From: Paenalkalicoccus suaedae
Lineage (GTDB): Bacteria > Bacillota > Bacilli > Bacillales > Salisediminibacteriaceae
NCBI RefSeq assembly: GCF_006965545.2
Contig: NZ_CP041372.2
Span: forward strand, 558,001 to 622,000
Reading direction: 5' to 3'
DNA: 64,000 bases
The notes beneath the pieces are model-generated. The model saw only the letters and a program-made list of their open reading frames with translations. It had not been told where the DNA came from and did not search any database. This document shows, in pieces, positions 52,571 to 60,368 of this stretch. The position numbers and the translations under genes are program-made. How positions within the stretch are numbered: position 1 is the stretch's first letter; every line of letters begins with the position of its first letter.

Positions 52571-52726
52571 TCAGCTCTCCGAACGCCCTACGACATTAGT
52601 AGGGTCAGTGTCTATGCCTACTCGTCGGGCAGAAGTCGACTGTAGTCTCCTTCTAAGCGCCCTTCTGCGTGGTCTTAGTCCTTGCCTATTCCTACTAATT
52701 GTCTTCGGGCATTCTCTGAGTCTGCC
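52571..52726 (+). repeat. Structured ~155-bp element, copy A
   Basis: Pairs by position: CAG 52572/CTG 52722, CTC 52575/GAG 52718, GAA 52581/TTC 52712, GCCC 52585/GGGC 52707, GACA 52592/TGTC 52700 and TTAGTAGG 52596/CCTACTAA 52691. It aligns with the reverse complement of 53081-53234, sharing CTACGACA, CGTCGG, TCGACTGT, GTCTCC, CTAAGCGC, ATTGTCTTCG and TCTGCC. Helix bases differ between copies but stay complementary. Confidence 0.75.
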
Positions 52727-52915
52727 TCCTCTTGAGCTTCAAATTGAAAAGGTAACAATTAATTTAGAATGCTTTGTTCAAGACCATAACCAAACTTTTG
52801 CTATTACTAAATAATTCACTTTAGCATTCTAAATAGCTTTCTAATTTAAAGGTGTCTTCTCTACAAAGACTGTCCACTCGAGGTGAACTTTAATCTCCTA
52901 TTTCATTTACATTTT

Positions 52916-52990
52916 TGCACAACATGCTCGCTTTTTAGCACAAACCAACCTGAATTTTGCACCACAGCCATTCATTTGAGCACCAACCTC
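52916..52990. repeat. 21-bp phased keyword array, word TTTTGCACAAC (second locus)
   Basis: TGCACAAC, AGCACAAA, TGCACCAC and AGCACCAA start at 52916, 52937, 52958 and 52979, exactly 21 bp apart. The same word family and the same TGCACCAC/AGCAC variants occur in the array at 14050. Confidence 0.78.
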
Positions 52991-53080
52991 TCCAATTTGA
53001 TTACAGTTACCTCTGATTAACCAAACATCTATGAACTAAAGCTTTTTATCTATCGAACTCTTTAAATCAAACAGAGAGCT

Positions 53081-53234
53081 GGCAGACCCGGAGGACATTC
53101 GAAGACAATCCATAGGGGAAAGAGGTCTTTGAGATCCCACAGGAGGCGCTTAGGAGGAGACGACAGTCGAGTCCTGCCGACGAGGAAGCTCAAAGACCGG
53201 CCCTATGGATGTCGTAGAGTGTCTGGAGGGCTGA
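53081..53234 (-). repeat. Structured ~155-bp element, copy B (inverted relative to A)
   Basis: Plus-strand arms: CAG 53083/CTG 53231, CCC 53087/GGG 53228, GACA 53094/TGTC 53220, GACA 53103/TGTC near 53210, TCCATAGGG/CCCTATGGA, and GGTCTTTGAG (53124)/CTCAAAGACC (53189-53198). It is about 70% similar to copy A on the opposite strand. The rest of 53235-53360 is AT-rich promoter DNA for the two-component genes. Confidence 0.75.
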
Positions 53235-53369
53235 CAGCTCGGAGTGCAGATTTAAACTGTTTGGCATTTAAGCAATTGAAGCTCGAAGAGCTTTACAAAA
53301 GCACCAAGACTATACAACCACCAAAAAGCCAACTATAATAAAGACACTTTCACGAAGTAGGTGAACACA

Positions 53370-54086
53370 ATGGAGAATATGTCAATTTTAGTCGTAGAAG
53401 ACGAAGTGAATATTGCACGAGTTGTAAAACTAGAGCTCGAATACGAAGGCTACCAAGTGACAACCGTCCACGACGGACTCGAAGCATGGCAACTCATGAC
53501 CGATAAAGACCAACAGTTCCACCTCTTTATTCTAGACGTCATGCTTCCAGGACTTAGTGGTATGGAGCTTCTTAGACGTATTCGCCGTGAGGAGAATACG
53601 ACGCCAGTATTGATGCTGACGGCGAGGGATGCCATTGTCGATAAAGTAACTGGTCTTGATCAAGGGGCCGATGATTATATGACAAAGCCTTTTGAGATCG
53701 AAGAGTTATTGGCGCGCATTCGTGTACTAGTAAGACGTAGTCAGCTGACGCAAAAGCCTGTAGAAGAAGAGCCAAAGGATGAGTTATTAACCTTCATGGA
53801 TATTGAAGTCAACGTCGATCGTCACGAAGTGAAGCGCGAAGAGCAAGCAATAGACTTAACTCCAAGAGAGTTTGATCTGCTTGTGTATTTGATCCAGAAT
53901 AAACAGCGCGTCTTAACGCGCGAGCAGCTCTTGGATCGTGTGTGGGGATTTGATTATATTGGCGAAACAAATGTGGTGGATGTGTATATCCGATACCTTC
54001 GACAAAAGATAGATAAGCCATTTGAGGAAGCGTATATTCAGACAGTGAGAGGCGTTGGCTATGTGATGAAGGAGCCTACAGCATGA
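53370..54086 (+). CDS. OmpR-family response regulator (YkoG-like)
   Basis: 238 aa. Receiver domain: acidic pair in LVVEDEVN (about 7-14), phospho-Asp in LFILDVMLPG (about 55), Lys in DDYMTKPFE (about 105). The winged-helix effector domain fills about 140-235 (LTPREFDLLVYL, VWGFDYIGETNVVDVYIRYLRQKI). Start at ATG 53370 behind AGGTGAAC. The stop overlaps the histidine-kinase start. The PepSY genes downstream match the ykoGHI arrangement of B. subtilis. Confidence 0.9.
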   Translation: MENMSILVVEDEVNIARVVKLELEYEGYQVTTVHDGLEAWQLMTDKDQQFHLFILDVMLPGLSGMELLRRIRREENTTPVLMLTARDAIVDKVTGLDQGADDYMTKPFEIEELLARIRVLVRRSQLTQKPVEEEPKDELLTFMDIEVNVDRHEVKREEQAIDLTPREFDLLVYLIQNKQRVLTREQLLDRVWGFDYIGETNVVDVYIRYLRQKIDKPFEEAYIQTVRGVGYVMKEPTA

Positions 54087-55444
54087 AGCTGTCACGTCGG
54101 ATAACCCTTTTTTCTACTGGGATGCTGATGTTAATTTTAGTTGTTGTTAATGTATCCATCTACTTTGTGTTTCAACAAAGTATGTTAAGTGGGGAGCTTA
54201 ACCGAACGTTGAGCCAAGCACGGTCCGTTGTAGAGGCCGTACGGCCAAGCTCACCTGACTTCGATGCCGCCGGCTACCTACGTGCCTACGTTGCTGGAGA
54301 GGGAATGGTACGCGTGGTTAACCAAGAAGGGGAGGTATTGGTGTCAGTTGCGTCCGAGAATCAGGAGCTGCAGGCGATCCAGACGACTCCGGTGGGTGGC
54401 GAGCAGACGACTACTGCGTCGGTTGATGATAGAGAGTACGCGGTTGCGCGTGTGCCGGTCGTCTGGACGAATGGGACGGTCGCATCGCTTGAGATGATTG
54501 AGCCCATGACGCTTTATGAGGAAACGTTAGGGACACTGAGACTCATCTTGATTGTGGCGTCGATTGTGATTTTAATTCCGTCGTTTCTCGCTGCCCAGTC
54601 GTTAGGCAAGTTTCTACTGCGTCCGATTGATGCGCTTGTAGCAACGATGAATCAAATTCGCGAGGAGCAAAAGTTTAAGCGAATTGAAGTGGATGAGAAG
54701 GCAAAGGACGAGCTATCTGATATGGGGCGGACTTTTAACCATATGATTCGGTTACTGGAAGAAAACTATGAAAAGCAGCAGCAGTTTGTATCCGATGCTT
54801 CTCATGAATTGAAGACGCCCCTTACGGTGATCAATAGCTATGCGCAACTTTTAGAGCGCTGGGGCAAGGAGAAGCCGGAGGTGTTAGAAGAGGCGGTGAC
54901 GGCGATTTCGTCGGAGGCGGCTCGAATGAAGGAAATGACGAATCAGATGCTGGCTCTTGCTTCGGGTGATGAGACGGTGACGATGTCGATGGAGCGAGTG
55001 GATGTTGGTCGCGTATTTGCGGAGACGGCGTCTCAGCTTCGGACAGCCTATAGTCGAGAGATTGACGTGCAGGTGCCTCATCAGCCGACGTGGATTTTAG
55101 GAAATGACTTGCAGCTGAGGCAGCTTGCGTTTATTCTAATTGAAAATGCGCTAAAATATAGTGAAGATGGACTGCGTGTACTTGTGCGTTCTGAAAATGA
55201 TCGTGCGACGGTATACGTAGAGGACTTTGGAATTGGCATTGCAGAAGAGGATATACCGTTTGTTTTTGACCGCTTTTATCGTGTTGATAAAGCCCGTGCT
55301 CGTAAAACTGGCGGATCTGGTCTTGGATTATCGATTGCCAAGAAAATTGTTGAGGCGCATCACGGTGAAGTTGCGGTCAAGAGTGAGGTTGGACGCGGGA
55401 CAACGTTTAGCGTAGCGTTTACTCGCATAGAATCGGAGGGGTAA
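54083..55444 (+). CDS. Sensor histidine kinase (YkoH/ArlS-like)
   Basis: 453 aa. Two membrane helices (about 10-30 and 152-175) frame a ~120-residue external sensor domain. HAMP follows at about 176-228. The phospho-His is in FVSDASHELKTPLTVINSY (about 240), with N-box LAFILIENALKYS and G-boxes EDFGIGIAEED and KTGGSGLGLSIAKKIV. It forms a coupled pair with the response regulator. The signal is unknown; the adjacent PepSY proteins are candidate targets or modulators. Confidence 0.9.
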   Translation: MKLSRRITLFSTGMLMLILVVVNVSIYFVFQQSMLSGELNRTLSQARSVVEAVRPSSPDFDAAGYLRAYVAGEGMVRVVNQEGEVLVSVASENQELQAIQTTPVGGEQTTTASVDDREYAVARVPVVWTNGTVASLEMIEPMTLYEETLGTLRLILIVASIVILIPSFLAAQSLGKFLLRPIDALVATMNQIREEQKFKRIEVDEKAKDELSDMGRTFNHMIRLLEENYEKQQQFVSDASHELKTPLTVINSYAQLLERWGKEKPEVLEEAVTAISSEAARMKEMTNQMLALASGDETVTMSMERVDVGRVFAETASQLRTAYSREIDVQVPHQPTWILGNDLQLRQLAFILIENALKYSEDGLRVLVRSENDRATVYVEDFGIGIAEEDIPFVFDRFYRVDKARARKTGGSGLGLSIAKKIVEAHHGEVAVKSEVGRGTTFSVAFTRIESEG

Positions 55445-55447
55445 AAA

Positions 55448-56182
55448 ATGAAAAAGAGAATCATGCAGTGGGTCGTGCCGTTAGCCCTTATTTTCGCCAC
55501 AGCAGCTGTCATGTATTTGCTCTTATCACCGGATGAAACACTGGCTGAGTCAGATGTCCGGGACATCATAGAAGCAAGGTATGTAGGAACAATTGAAGAG
55601 ATTAGACAAGACGAGAATATGTTTATAGTCACGCTAGTTGCGCCAATGGGTGAGTACGTTGTCCAAGTGGATCGCGCTGGTGGGGATATACTCTCCTTTG
55701 AGCAAACGTCAGAGACATCAGGAGTTGCTTGGGAAGATACAGAGCCAGAAGAGCCAGAGAGGCTCACACTTGATGAAGTCAGGGAGATTGCTTCTGAGGA
55801 GATAAGCGGGGAGGAAGACATCGTATTGGTGGATCTAGCTGATCAAGATAGCGGTTTTGCTTATTATCAGGTAGAGGCCACGACTGCCGAGCATCATATA
55901 CGTTTAGAGATAGATGCGGTATCTGGTGATATTCTAACGGTTTCGCAGGAGCGCATTCCGGAGGATCCTGAGGAGGAAGAGCCGATCGAACCGATAAACG
56001 AGGCGCAGGCGCGCGAGATTGCATTAGCGGAGTTTGCCGGTGTTGTCGATGACATCGATTTGGAAGAAAAGGATGGAAGACTCGTCTATGAAATAGAAAT
56101 AGAAAACGATGATACGGGAGTCGATGCCGATATTATTATCGATGCGTATTCTGGAGAAGTATTATCGGTTAAGTTAGATTAA
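55448..56182 (+). CDS. Membrane-anchored protein with two to three PepSY domains
   Basis: 244 aa. One N-terminal membrane helix (about 7-27), then PepSY-like repeats: VRDIIEARYVGTIEEI..., LDEVREIASEEISGEEDIVLVDL...IRLEIDAVSGDIL, and NEAQAREIALAEFAGVVDDIDLE...VDADIIIDAYSGEVL. Very acidic. It starts 3 bp after the kinase stop, so it belongs to the two-component operon. Similar to YkoI/YkoJ. PepSY domains are thought to modulate proteases or sensors. Confidence 0.85.
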   Translation: MKKRIMQWVVPLALIFATAAVMYLLLSPDETLAESDVRDIIEARYVGTIEEIRQDENMFIVTLVAPMGEYVVQVDRAGGDILSFEQTSETSGVAWEDTEPEEPERLTLDEVREIASEEISGEEDIVLVDLADQDSGFAYYQVEATTAEHHIRLEIDAVSGDILTVSQERIPEDPEEEEPIEPINEAQAREIALAEFAGVVDDIDLEEKDGRLVYEIEIENDDTGVDADIIIDAYSGEVLSVKLD

Positions 56183-56200
56183 TAGGTAGGAAATAGTGGA

Positions 56201-56236
56201 AGGCATCATCTGGGAAACTGGGTGATGCCTTTTTGA
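56201..56236 (+). terminator. Terminator after the two-component/PepSY operon
   Basis: AAGGCATCATC pairs with GGTGATGCCTT (one G-T pair), followed by TTTT. Confidence 0.8.
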
Positions 56237-56290
56237 TGTGGGTGAAGTGCTTTACGTTAGTTAAGGAGTGACAGTTGGTAGCGAGGGCGT

Positions 56291-56353
56291 GTGGTCAATA
56301 AGAAGGGAAGAGCGATCAATAAGAAAAGAAATACGGTCAATAATAAGAAATAA
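56291..56353. repeat. Phased keyword repeat, word TCAATAAG
   Basis: TCAATAAG/TCAATAAT at 56295, 56316 and 56337, steps exactly 21 bp, just after the terminator at 56201. The remaining DNA to 56525 is promoter-like only. Confidence 0.65.
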
Positions 56354-56525
56354 TCACTGTAATCATGATCAACCCTACTCCTAATTCATCAACATTAGTA
56401 AAAACAAATGTAATTCTCATCGTTTTCTCATTTTCCTTTAAGGGTCCTTTCATTCTCACAGGATATAGTTAGACCATAAGCAAAACAAACAAAAAACAAC
56501 CACAATCTGAAGGGAGATTTTTATA

Positions 56526-57479
56526 ATGAGAAAAGCCATTTTAGCGTTAGTAGGAGTTACAGTAATCGGAGGTACATCAGCATATGCTATAACATCTGAT
56601 GGAACACGTACAGCATCACTTACACCAGAGCTTATCGTAGAAGAAACAGAACTCCCAGCTGCGGAGGTAGACACAAACACGAACACGAACACGAGTAACT
56701 CTGAACAAGCTGTAACACAAAGCACCTCAAACGAACAATCAAACGAGCAACCAACAGCTGAGGGTGAACGATTAACAGAAGAGCAAGCAATCGAAATCGC
56801 ACAAACAATCGTAAACGGTCAGCTTGATGAAATTGAACTCGATACAGAAAACGGACGATTAGTGTATGAAGTAGAGCTTGATTTTGAAGGCGACGATTAT
56901 GAAATTTATGTGGATGCATACACAGGTGACATCGTAAAAGTAGATGACAACCTTCTTGGTACACCACTTGCACAGGAGATGGCGATTTCATTAGAAGAGG
57001 CTGAATCTATTGCTCTTAATCTTTTTGACGGTGGGAAAATCGATGATCGAGAGCTTGAGAGACGCGGTGAACAGTACTATTACGAGCTTGAAGTAGAGCT
57101 TCGTGACGAAGATGGCGATGTCTATATCGATGCAATGACTGGGGAGGTAATCAAGGTAGAAGACGATATTCGTCCGTACCTCTTATCAGCGAATAACGCA
57201 ACTCAGACTAACAATCAAGAGCAGAATAAAGGAAGCGAAAGCAACCAAGTTCAAGAAAATGAGCAGTCTTCCTCTCATGCAACAGAACCTACCATGATTT
57301 CTCACGAGCAGGCGAAAGAAATTGCAGTGAATCATGTTGGGAAAGGGAAGGTCGACGATATCGATTTAGAGCGAGAGAATGGTCACGTGTATTATGAGGT
57401 GGAAGTGGAGTGGAGCGATGATGATGCAGATGTCTACGTCGATGCGTTCACTGGCGAAGTGCTACACGTTGATTATTAA
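56526..57479 (+). CDS. Secreted protein with three PepSY domains
   Basis: 317 aa. Signal peptide (RKAILALVGVTVIGGTSAYA), a Thr/Asn/Glu linker, then three PepSY units starting at about 83 (LTEEQAIEIAQTIVNGQLDEI), 157 (LEEAESIALNLFDGG) and 258 (SHEQAKEIAVNHVGKG), each ending in YVDAYTGDIVKV-like strands. Linkers are Gln/Asn/Ser-rich. Own promoter region, AGGGAG site and terminator. Probably part of the PepSY sensory module of the adjacent kinase. Confidence 0.87.
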   Translation: MRKAILALVGVTVIGGTSAYAITSDGTRTASLTPELIVEETELPAAEVDTNTNTNTSNSEQAVTQSTSNEQSNEQPTAEGERLTEEQAIEIAQTIVNGQLDEIELDTENGRLVYEVELDFEGDDYEIYVDAYTGDIVKVDDNLLGTPLAQEMAISLEEAESIALNLFDGGKIDDRELERRGEQYYYELEVELRDEDGDVYIDAMTGEVIKVEDDIRPYLLSANNATQTNNQEQNKGSESNQVQENEQSSSHATEPTMISHEQAKEIAVNHVGKGKVDDIDLERENGHVYYEVEVEWSDDDADVYVDAFTGEVLHVDY

Positions 57480-57540
57480 GCAAAGCTCGCTTCTGATTGA
57501 TGAGAAGCTTTATATAGATGACTAAGCCTGAGAGCTTAGG

Positions 57541-57574
57541 AAAAAACGACAGTGGTAGCCAGCTGTCGTTTTTT
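57541..57574 (+). terminator. Terminator after the three-PepSY gene
   Basis: AAAAAACGACAG (57541-57552) and CTGTCGTTTTTT (57563-57574) are perfect arms. Confidence 0.92.
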
Positions 57575-57686
57575 ATTTTCGTTTTTGTTATTGGTGGAGA
57601 GGTCCAGATGAATACTGTTTCCTTTTTCCACAATTATCGTTATGATTGTAATTGTTAGAATATTTAATCAAATTGGAGGGTTCTAT

Positions 57687-58622
57687 ATGACGACAACGCA
57701 TCATTTTCCAAACGATAAAAAACATTTTACGTGGGCAAAAGATCCTCAGCCTATTATAACGATTAAAAGCGGAGACACGGTTATTTTTGATACGGAGGAT
57801 GTGACGGACGGTCAGTTTAGTATAGACTCAAAAACGGAGGATATAGGCTCACTAGATTGGGAGCGCGTTTATCCACTTGCGGGACCTGTCGCTATTGAAG
57901 GTGCTGAGCTAGGTGACACATTGGAAGTCGAAATTGTGGATCTAAAGCCAGGTAGTTGGGGCTGGACAGCGATTTTGCCAGGGCTCGGATTACTTGCCGA
58001 AGAATTTCCTGACGCCTATTTACGTACGTTTGATCTGACTGATAGTAAGTATATCCACTTTTCGGAGAACATAAAGGTTCCGATCGAGCCATTTTTAGGG
58101 ACGATGGGCGTCTCGCCTGCAGATGCGGATGGACAAGCGATCATGCCTCCAGGAAAGTTTGGAGGAAACCTCGACACGCGCCAGCTGACAATTGGAACGA
58201 AACTTTATTTACCGGTGCAGGTGAAGGGCGCGCTATTTAGCTGTGGAGATGGACACGCGGCACAGGGCGACGGAGAAGTCTGTGTCTCGGCGCTTGAGTG
58301 CCCGATGGAATCGACACTTACATTCCGCTTAATTAAAAACAAGTCGATACCGAGTCCACAGTTCCAAACTGCAGGACCATTGACGCCGCTTGTCGCAGAT
58401 AAAGGTTTTTACGGGACGACGGGCATAGGGCCAGATCTGTACAAGGCTTCGCAGGAAGCCATCACTAGCATGGTTAGTCATTTATCGACGGAATACGACC
58501 TAGATTCAAAGGATGCATATTTGCTATGTAGCCATTGTGTTGATTTAAAAATTTCTGAAATTGTGGATGCTGGCCAATATGTGGTGAGTGCGACATTTCC
58601 ACTCTCGGTGGTAGAAGAGTAG
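57687..58622 (+). CDS. Acetamidase/formamidase family amidohydrolase
   Basis: 311 aa FmdA/AmdA family. GPVAIEGAELGDTLEVEIVDLKP (about 60-85), MPPGKFGGNLDTRQL (about 154) and ALFSCGDGHAAQGDGEVC (about 182-199), with its His and Asp metal-site residues, are the family marks. It hydrolyses short amides such as formamide or acetamide to ammonia and acid. ATG at 57687 after GGAGGG. Monocistronic. Exact substrate not determinable. Confidence 0.88.
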   Translation: MTTTHHFPNDKKHFTWAKDPQPIITIKSGDTVIFDTEDVTDGQFSIDSKTEDIGSLDWERVYPLAGPVAIEGAELGDTLEVEIVDLKPGSWGWTAILPGLGLLAEEFPDAYLRTFDLTDSKYIHFSENIKVPIEPFLGTMGVSPADADGQAIMPPGKFGGNLDTRQLTIGTKLYLPVQVKGALFSCGDGHAAQGDGEVCVSALECPMESTLTFRLIKNKSIPSPQFQTAGPLTPLVADKGFYGTTGIGPDLYKASQEAITSMVSHLSTEYDLDSKDAYLLCSHCVDLKISEIVDAGQYVVSATFPLSVVEE

Positions 58623-58740
58623 TAGATTTCTAGATCAGCTGCTTCGAGTCTTGTGGTCAAATCAGCGGACCTGTGAAAAATAGTTACTTGTAGCTCGTAG
58701 GAAGCAGGCTTTGTCGGGCAAACTGAAAGGCAAATTGATC

Positions 58741-58788
58741 ACTTAAGGCTGGGACAGGAGCGTTACAGACTGTCCCAGTCTTTAAGTG
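58741..58788. terminator. Bidirectional terminator between amidase and sigma-54 activator
   Basis: GGCTGGGACAG pairs with CTGTCCCAGTC, with ACTTAA/TTTAAGT flanks extending the stem. 58623-58740 holds nothing I recognise. Confidence 0.7.
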
Positions 58789-58797
58789 TCTATTCAA

Positions 58798-60141
58798 TTA
58801 ACAACTTTCCCACTTTTGTAATTTCTTTATAAGCGTCGAGTGATCGATTCCTAACTGCTTGGCTGCTTGACGGAGAGATGGGTGATCCTCTAGTGCTTTA
58901 TAAACGATGCGTTTTTCAACCTCGTTAAGCTGCTCTTTAAGAGACATAGTAGAAGCATTTATTCCAATGTTTTTTAAATGACGAGGTAGATCGTCGGGCT
59001 CAATAGTTGTTGCGGGGACGGAGACAACCATACTCTCAATCACATTTTTAAGCTCACGTACGTTGCCCGGCCAGTGATAGTTTAGGAGCAAGAGCTTAGT
59101 TGCTGGATCCATCATCTTTTGGATGCTGTATTGTCTTACGTAATAGTCAAAAAAGTAGTCGATGAGAGCGAGCAAGTCTTCGCTTCGCTCTCGTAATGGT
59201 GGGATGATAAGCTCGATCACTTGAAGTCGATAGTAGAGATCTTCTCGAAACCGACCTTCTTCAACAAGCTTACGCAACGGCTTGTTTGTGGCGGAGATCA
59301 GCCTGATATCAACTTTACGTGACTTTACACTTCCAAGTCTTTGTATATGTTTATCTTGCAAAACGCGCAATAGCTTCACCTGAACAGCTAGGGGAAGCTC
59401 TGCTACTTCATCGAGTAGTACGGTCCCACCATCAGCTAGCTCAAGTAAACCTATTTTGCCATCACTACTTGCGCCGCTGAAGGCACCGCGCGAATAGCCA
59501 AACAGCTCGGATTCAATCAAATTCTCCGGAATCGCGCCACAGTTAATTTTAATGAAGGGGTTATCTTTACGCGAACTTGAGCTATGGATGAGGTTGGCTA
59601 ACACCTCTTTGCCAGCGCCGGTTGGACCTAGTAGTAGCACGCTCGTTGGGAAATCCGCAATCCGTTCGATCGTCTCAATAAGCTGATTCATCTGTGGGCT
59701 GAGGAAAAAAGTGTGCTCTTTATTTAGCGTAAACGTATACATATGTCGATTCATTTTGGCACGACTGCGCTCACGTTTTAATTCGTTTGTCATGCGAGTA
59801 AGTTGCGTAATATCGCGAACACTTGTGACAACGAGCTGAATGTTATTGTGATCATCAAAAATAGGATTACCAGTTACCATGACATCTTTTTGTTGCTGAC
59901 CGATTTTTTGTAAAATAGTTACTTGCTGTTTGCGCTCTAATACGTGAAGGGAAACGGACTGATCAAAGTAGCCAGCGTTAATGAGCTCGCGCATGTGGCG
60001 CCCAACGAGCTCATTTCTAGCGTACCCAGTGATTTCTTCATAGGCAGTATTGACATAAAGCGTAATGCCTTGCCCATCGACAACATAGATACCATCCGTC
60101 GAAAATTCAATCGTTTTCTCGTATGGAATTACTCGTTGCAA
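58798..60141 (-). CDS. Sigma-54-dependent activator with PAS sensor
   Basis: 447 aa. PAS domain at about 8-110 (FSTDGIYVVDGQGITLYVNTAYEEITG). AAA+ domain: Walker A GPTGAGKE (about 172), the sigma-54 loop in ELFGYSRGAFSGAS (GAFTGA with T to S), Walker B GGTVLLDEV. The FIS-type HTH closes it (RQAAKQLGIDHSTLIKKLQKW). It starts with TTG at 60141, 6 bp after GGGGGTG; the GTG at 60150 lies in that site. Divergent from a sigma-54 promoter it must serve. The PAS ligand is probably a small metabolite. Confidence 0.92.
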   Translation of the reverse strand: MQRVIPYEKTIEFSTDGIYVVDGQGITLYVNTAYEEITGYARNELVGRHMRELINAGYFDQSVSLHVLERKQQVTILQKIGQQQKDVMVTGNPIFDDHNNIQLVVTSVRDITQLTRMTNELKRERSRAKMNRHMYTFTLNKEHTFFLSPQMNQLIETIERIADFPTSVLLLGPTGAGKEVLANLIHSSSSRKDNPFIKINCGAIPENLIESELFGYSRGAFSGASSDGKIGLLELADGGTVLLDEVAELPLAVQVKLLRVLQDKHIQRLGSVKSRKVDIRLISATNKPLRKLVEEGRFREDLYYRLQVIELIIPPLRERSEDLLALIDYFFDYYVRQYSIQKMMDPATKLLLLNYHWPGNVRELKNVIESMVVSVPATTIEPDDLPRHLKNIGINASTMSLKEQLNEVEKRIVYKALEDHPSLRQAAKQLGIDHSTLIKKLQKWESC

Positions 60142-60158
60142 AAAGAGCACCCCCTAAG

Positions 60159-60198
60159 TGGTGAGTATTTGAACCAACTGGTGAGAATGTTCACCAGT
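60159..60198. promoter_or_regulatory. Two adjacent activator sites TGGTGA-N6-TCACCA
   Basis: The site at 60179-60196 is perfect and extends to ACTGGTGA...TCACCAGT (60177-60198). The site at 60159-60176 matches 4 of 6 bases in the second arm. The latter abuts the activator's own ribosome-binding site, suggesting autoregulation. Confidence 0.7.
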
Positions 60199-60235
60199 AT
60201 AATTTGTGGATGAAATGAATGCGCTTACATTATTA

Positions 60236-60253
60236 TGGTGAATTTTATCACCA
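60236..60253. promoter_or_regulatory. Third activator site TGGTGA-N6-TCACCA
   Basis: A perfect copy of the same core, about 69 bp upstream of the -24 element, a normal enhancer distance for a bacterial enhancer-binding protein. Confidence 0.7.
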
Positions 60254-60304
60254 ATTGACAAAAATAACAAGTTGACTTTCCTTAGTAGAAAGGTATTTGT
60301 CGAG

Positions 60305-60321
60305 TTGGCACGTTACTTGCA
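60305..60321 (+). promoter_or_regulatory. Sigma-54 (-24/-12) promoter of the lactonase operon
   Basis: TTGGCAC-N5-TTGCA with GG at 60307-60308 and GC at 60319-60320: the ideal SigL spacing, 48 bp before the lactonase start. Confidence 0.93.
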
Positions 60322-60368
60322 TTAAAAGTATATGAAAACCTGAACGATAAATTGAAGGAGGGCATGCA

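Noticed and set aside
53129-53338. 69-codon plus-strand frame within structured element B
   Set aside because: It lies inside the paired element, has unusual Arg/Gly composition and no ribosome-binding site.
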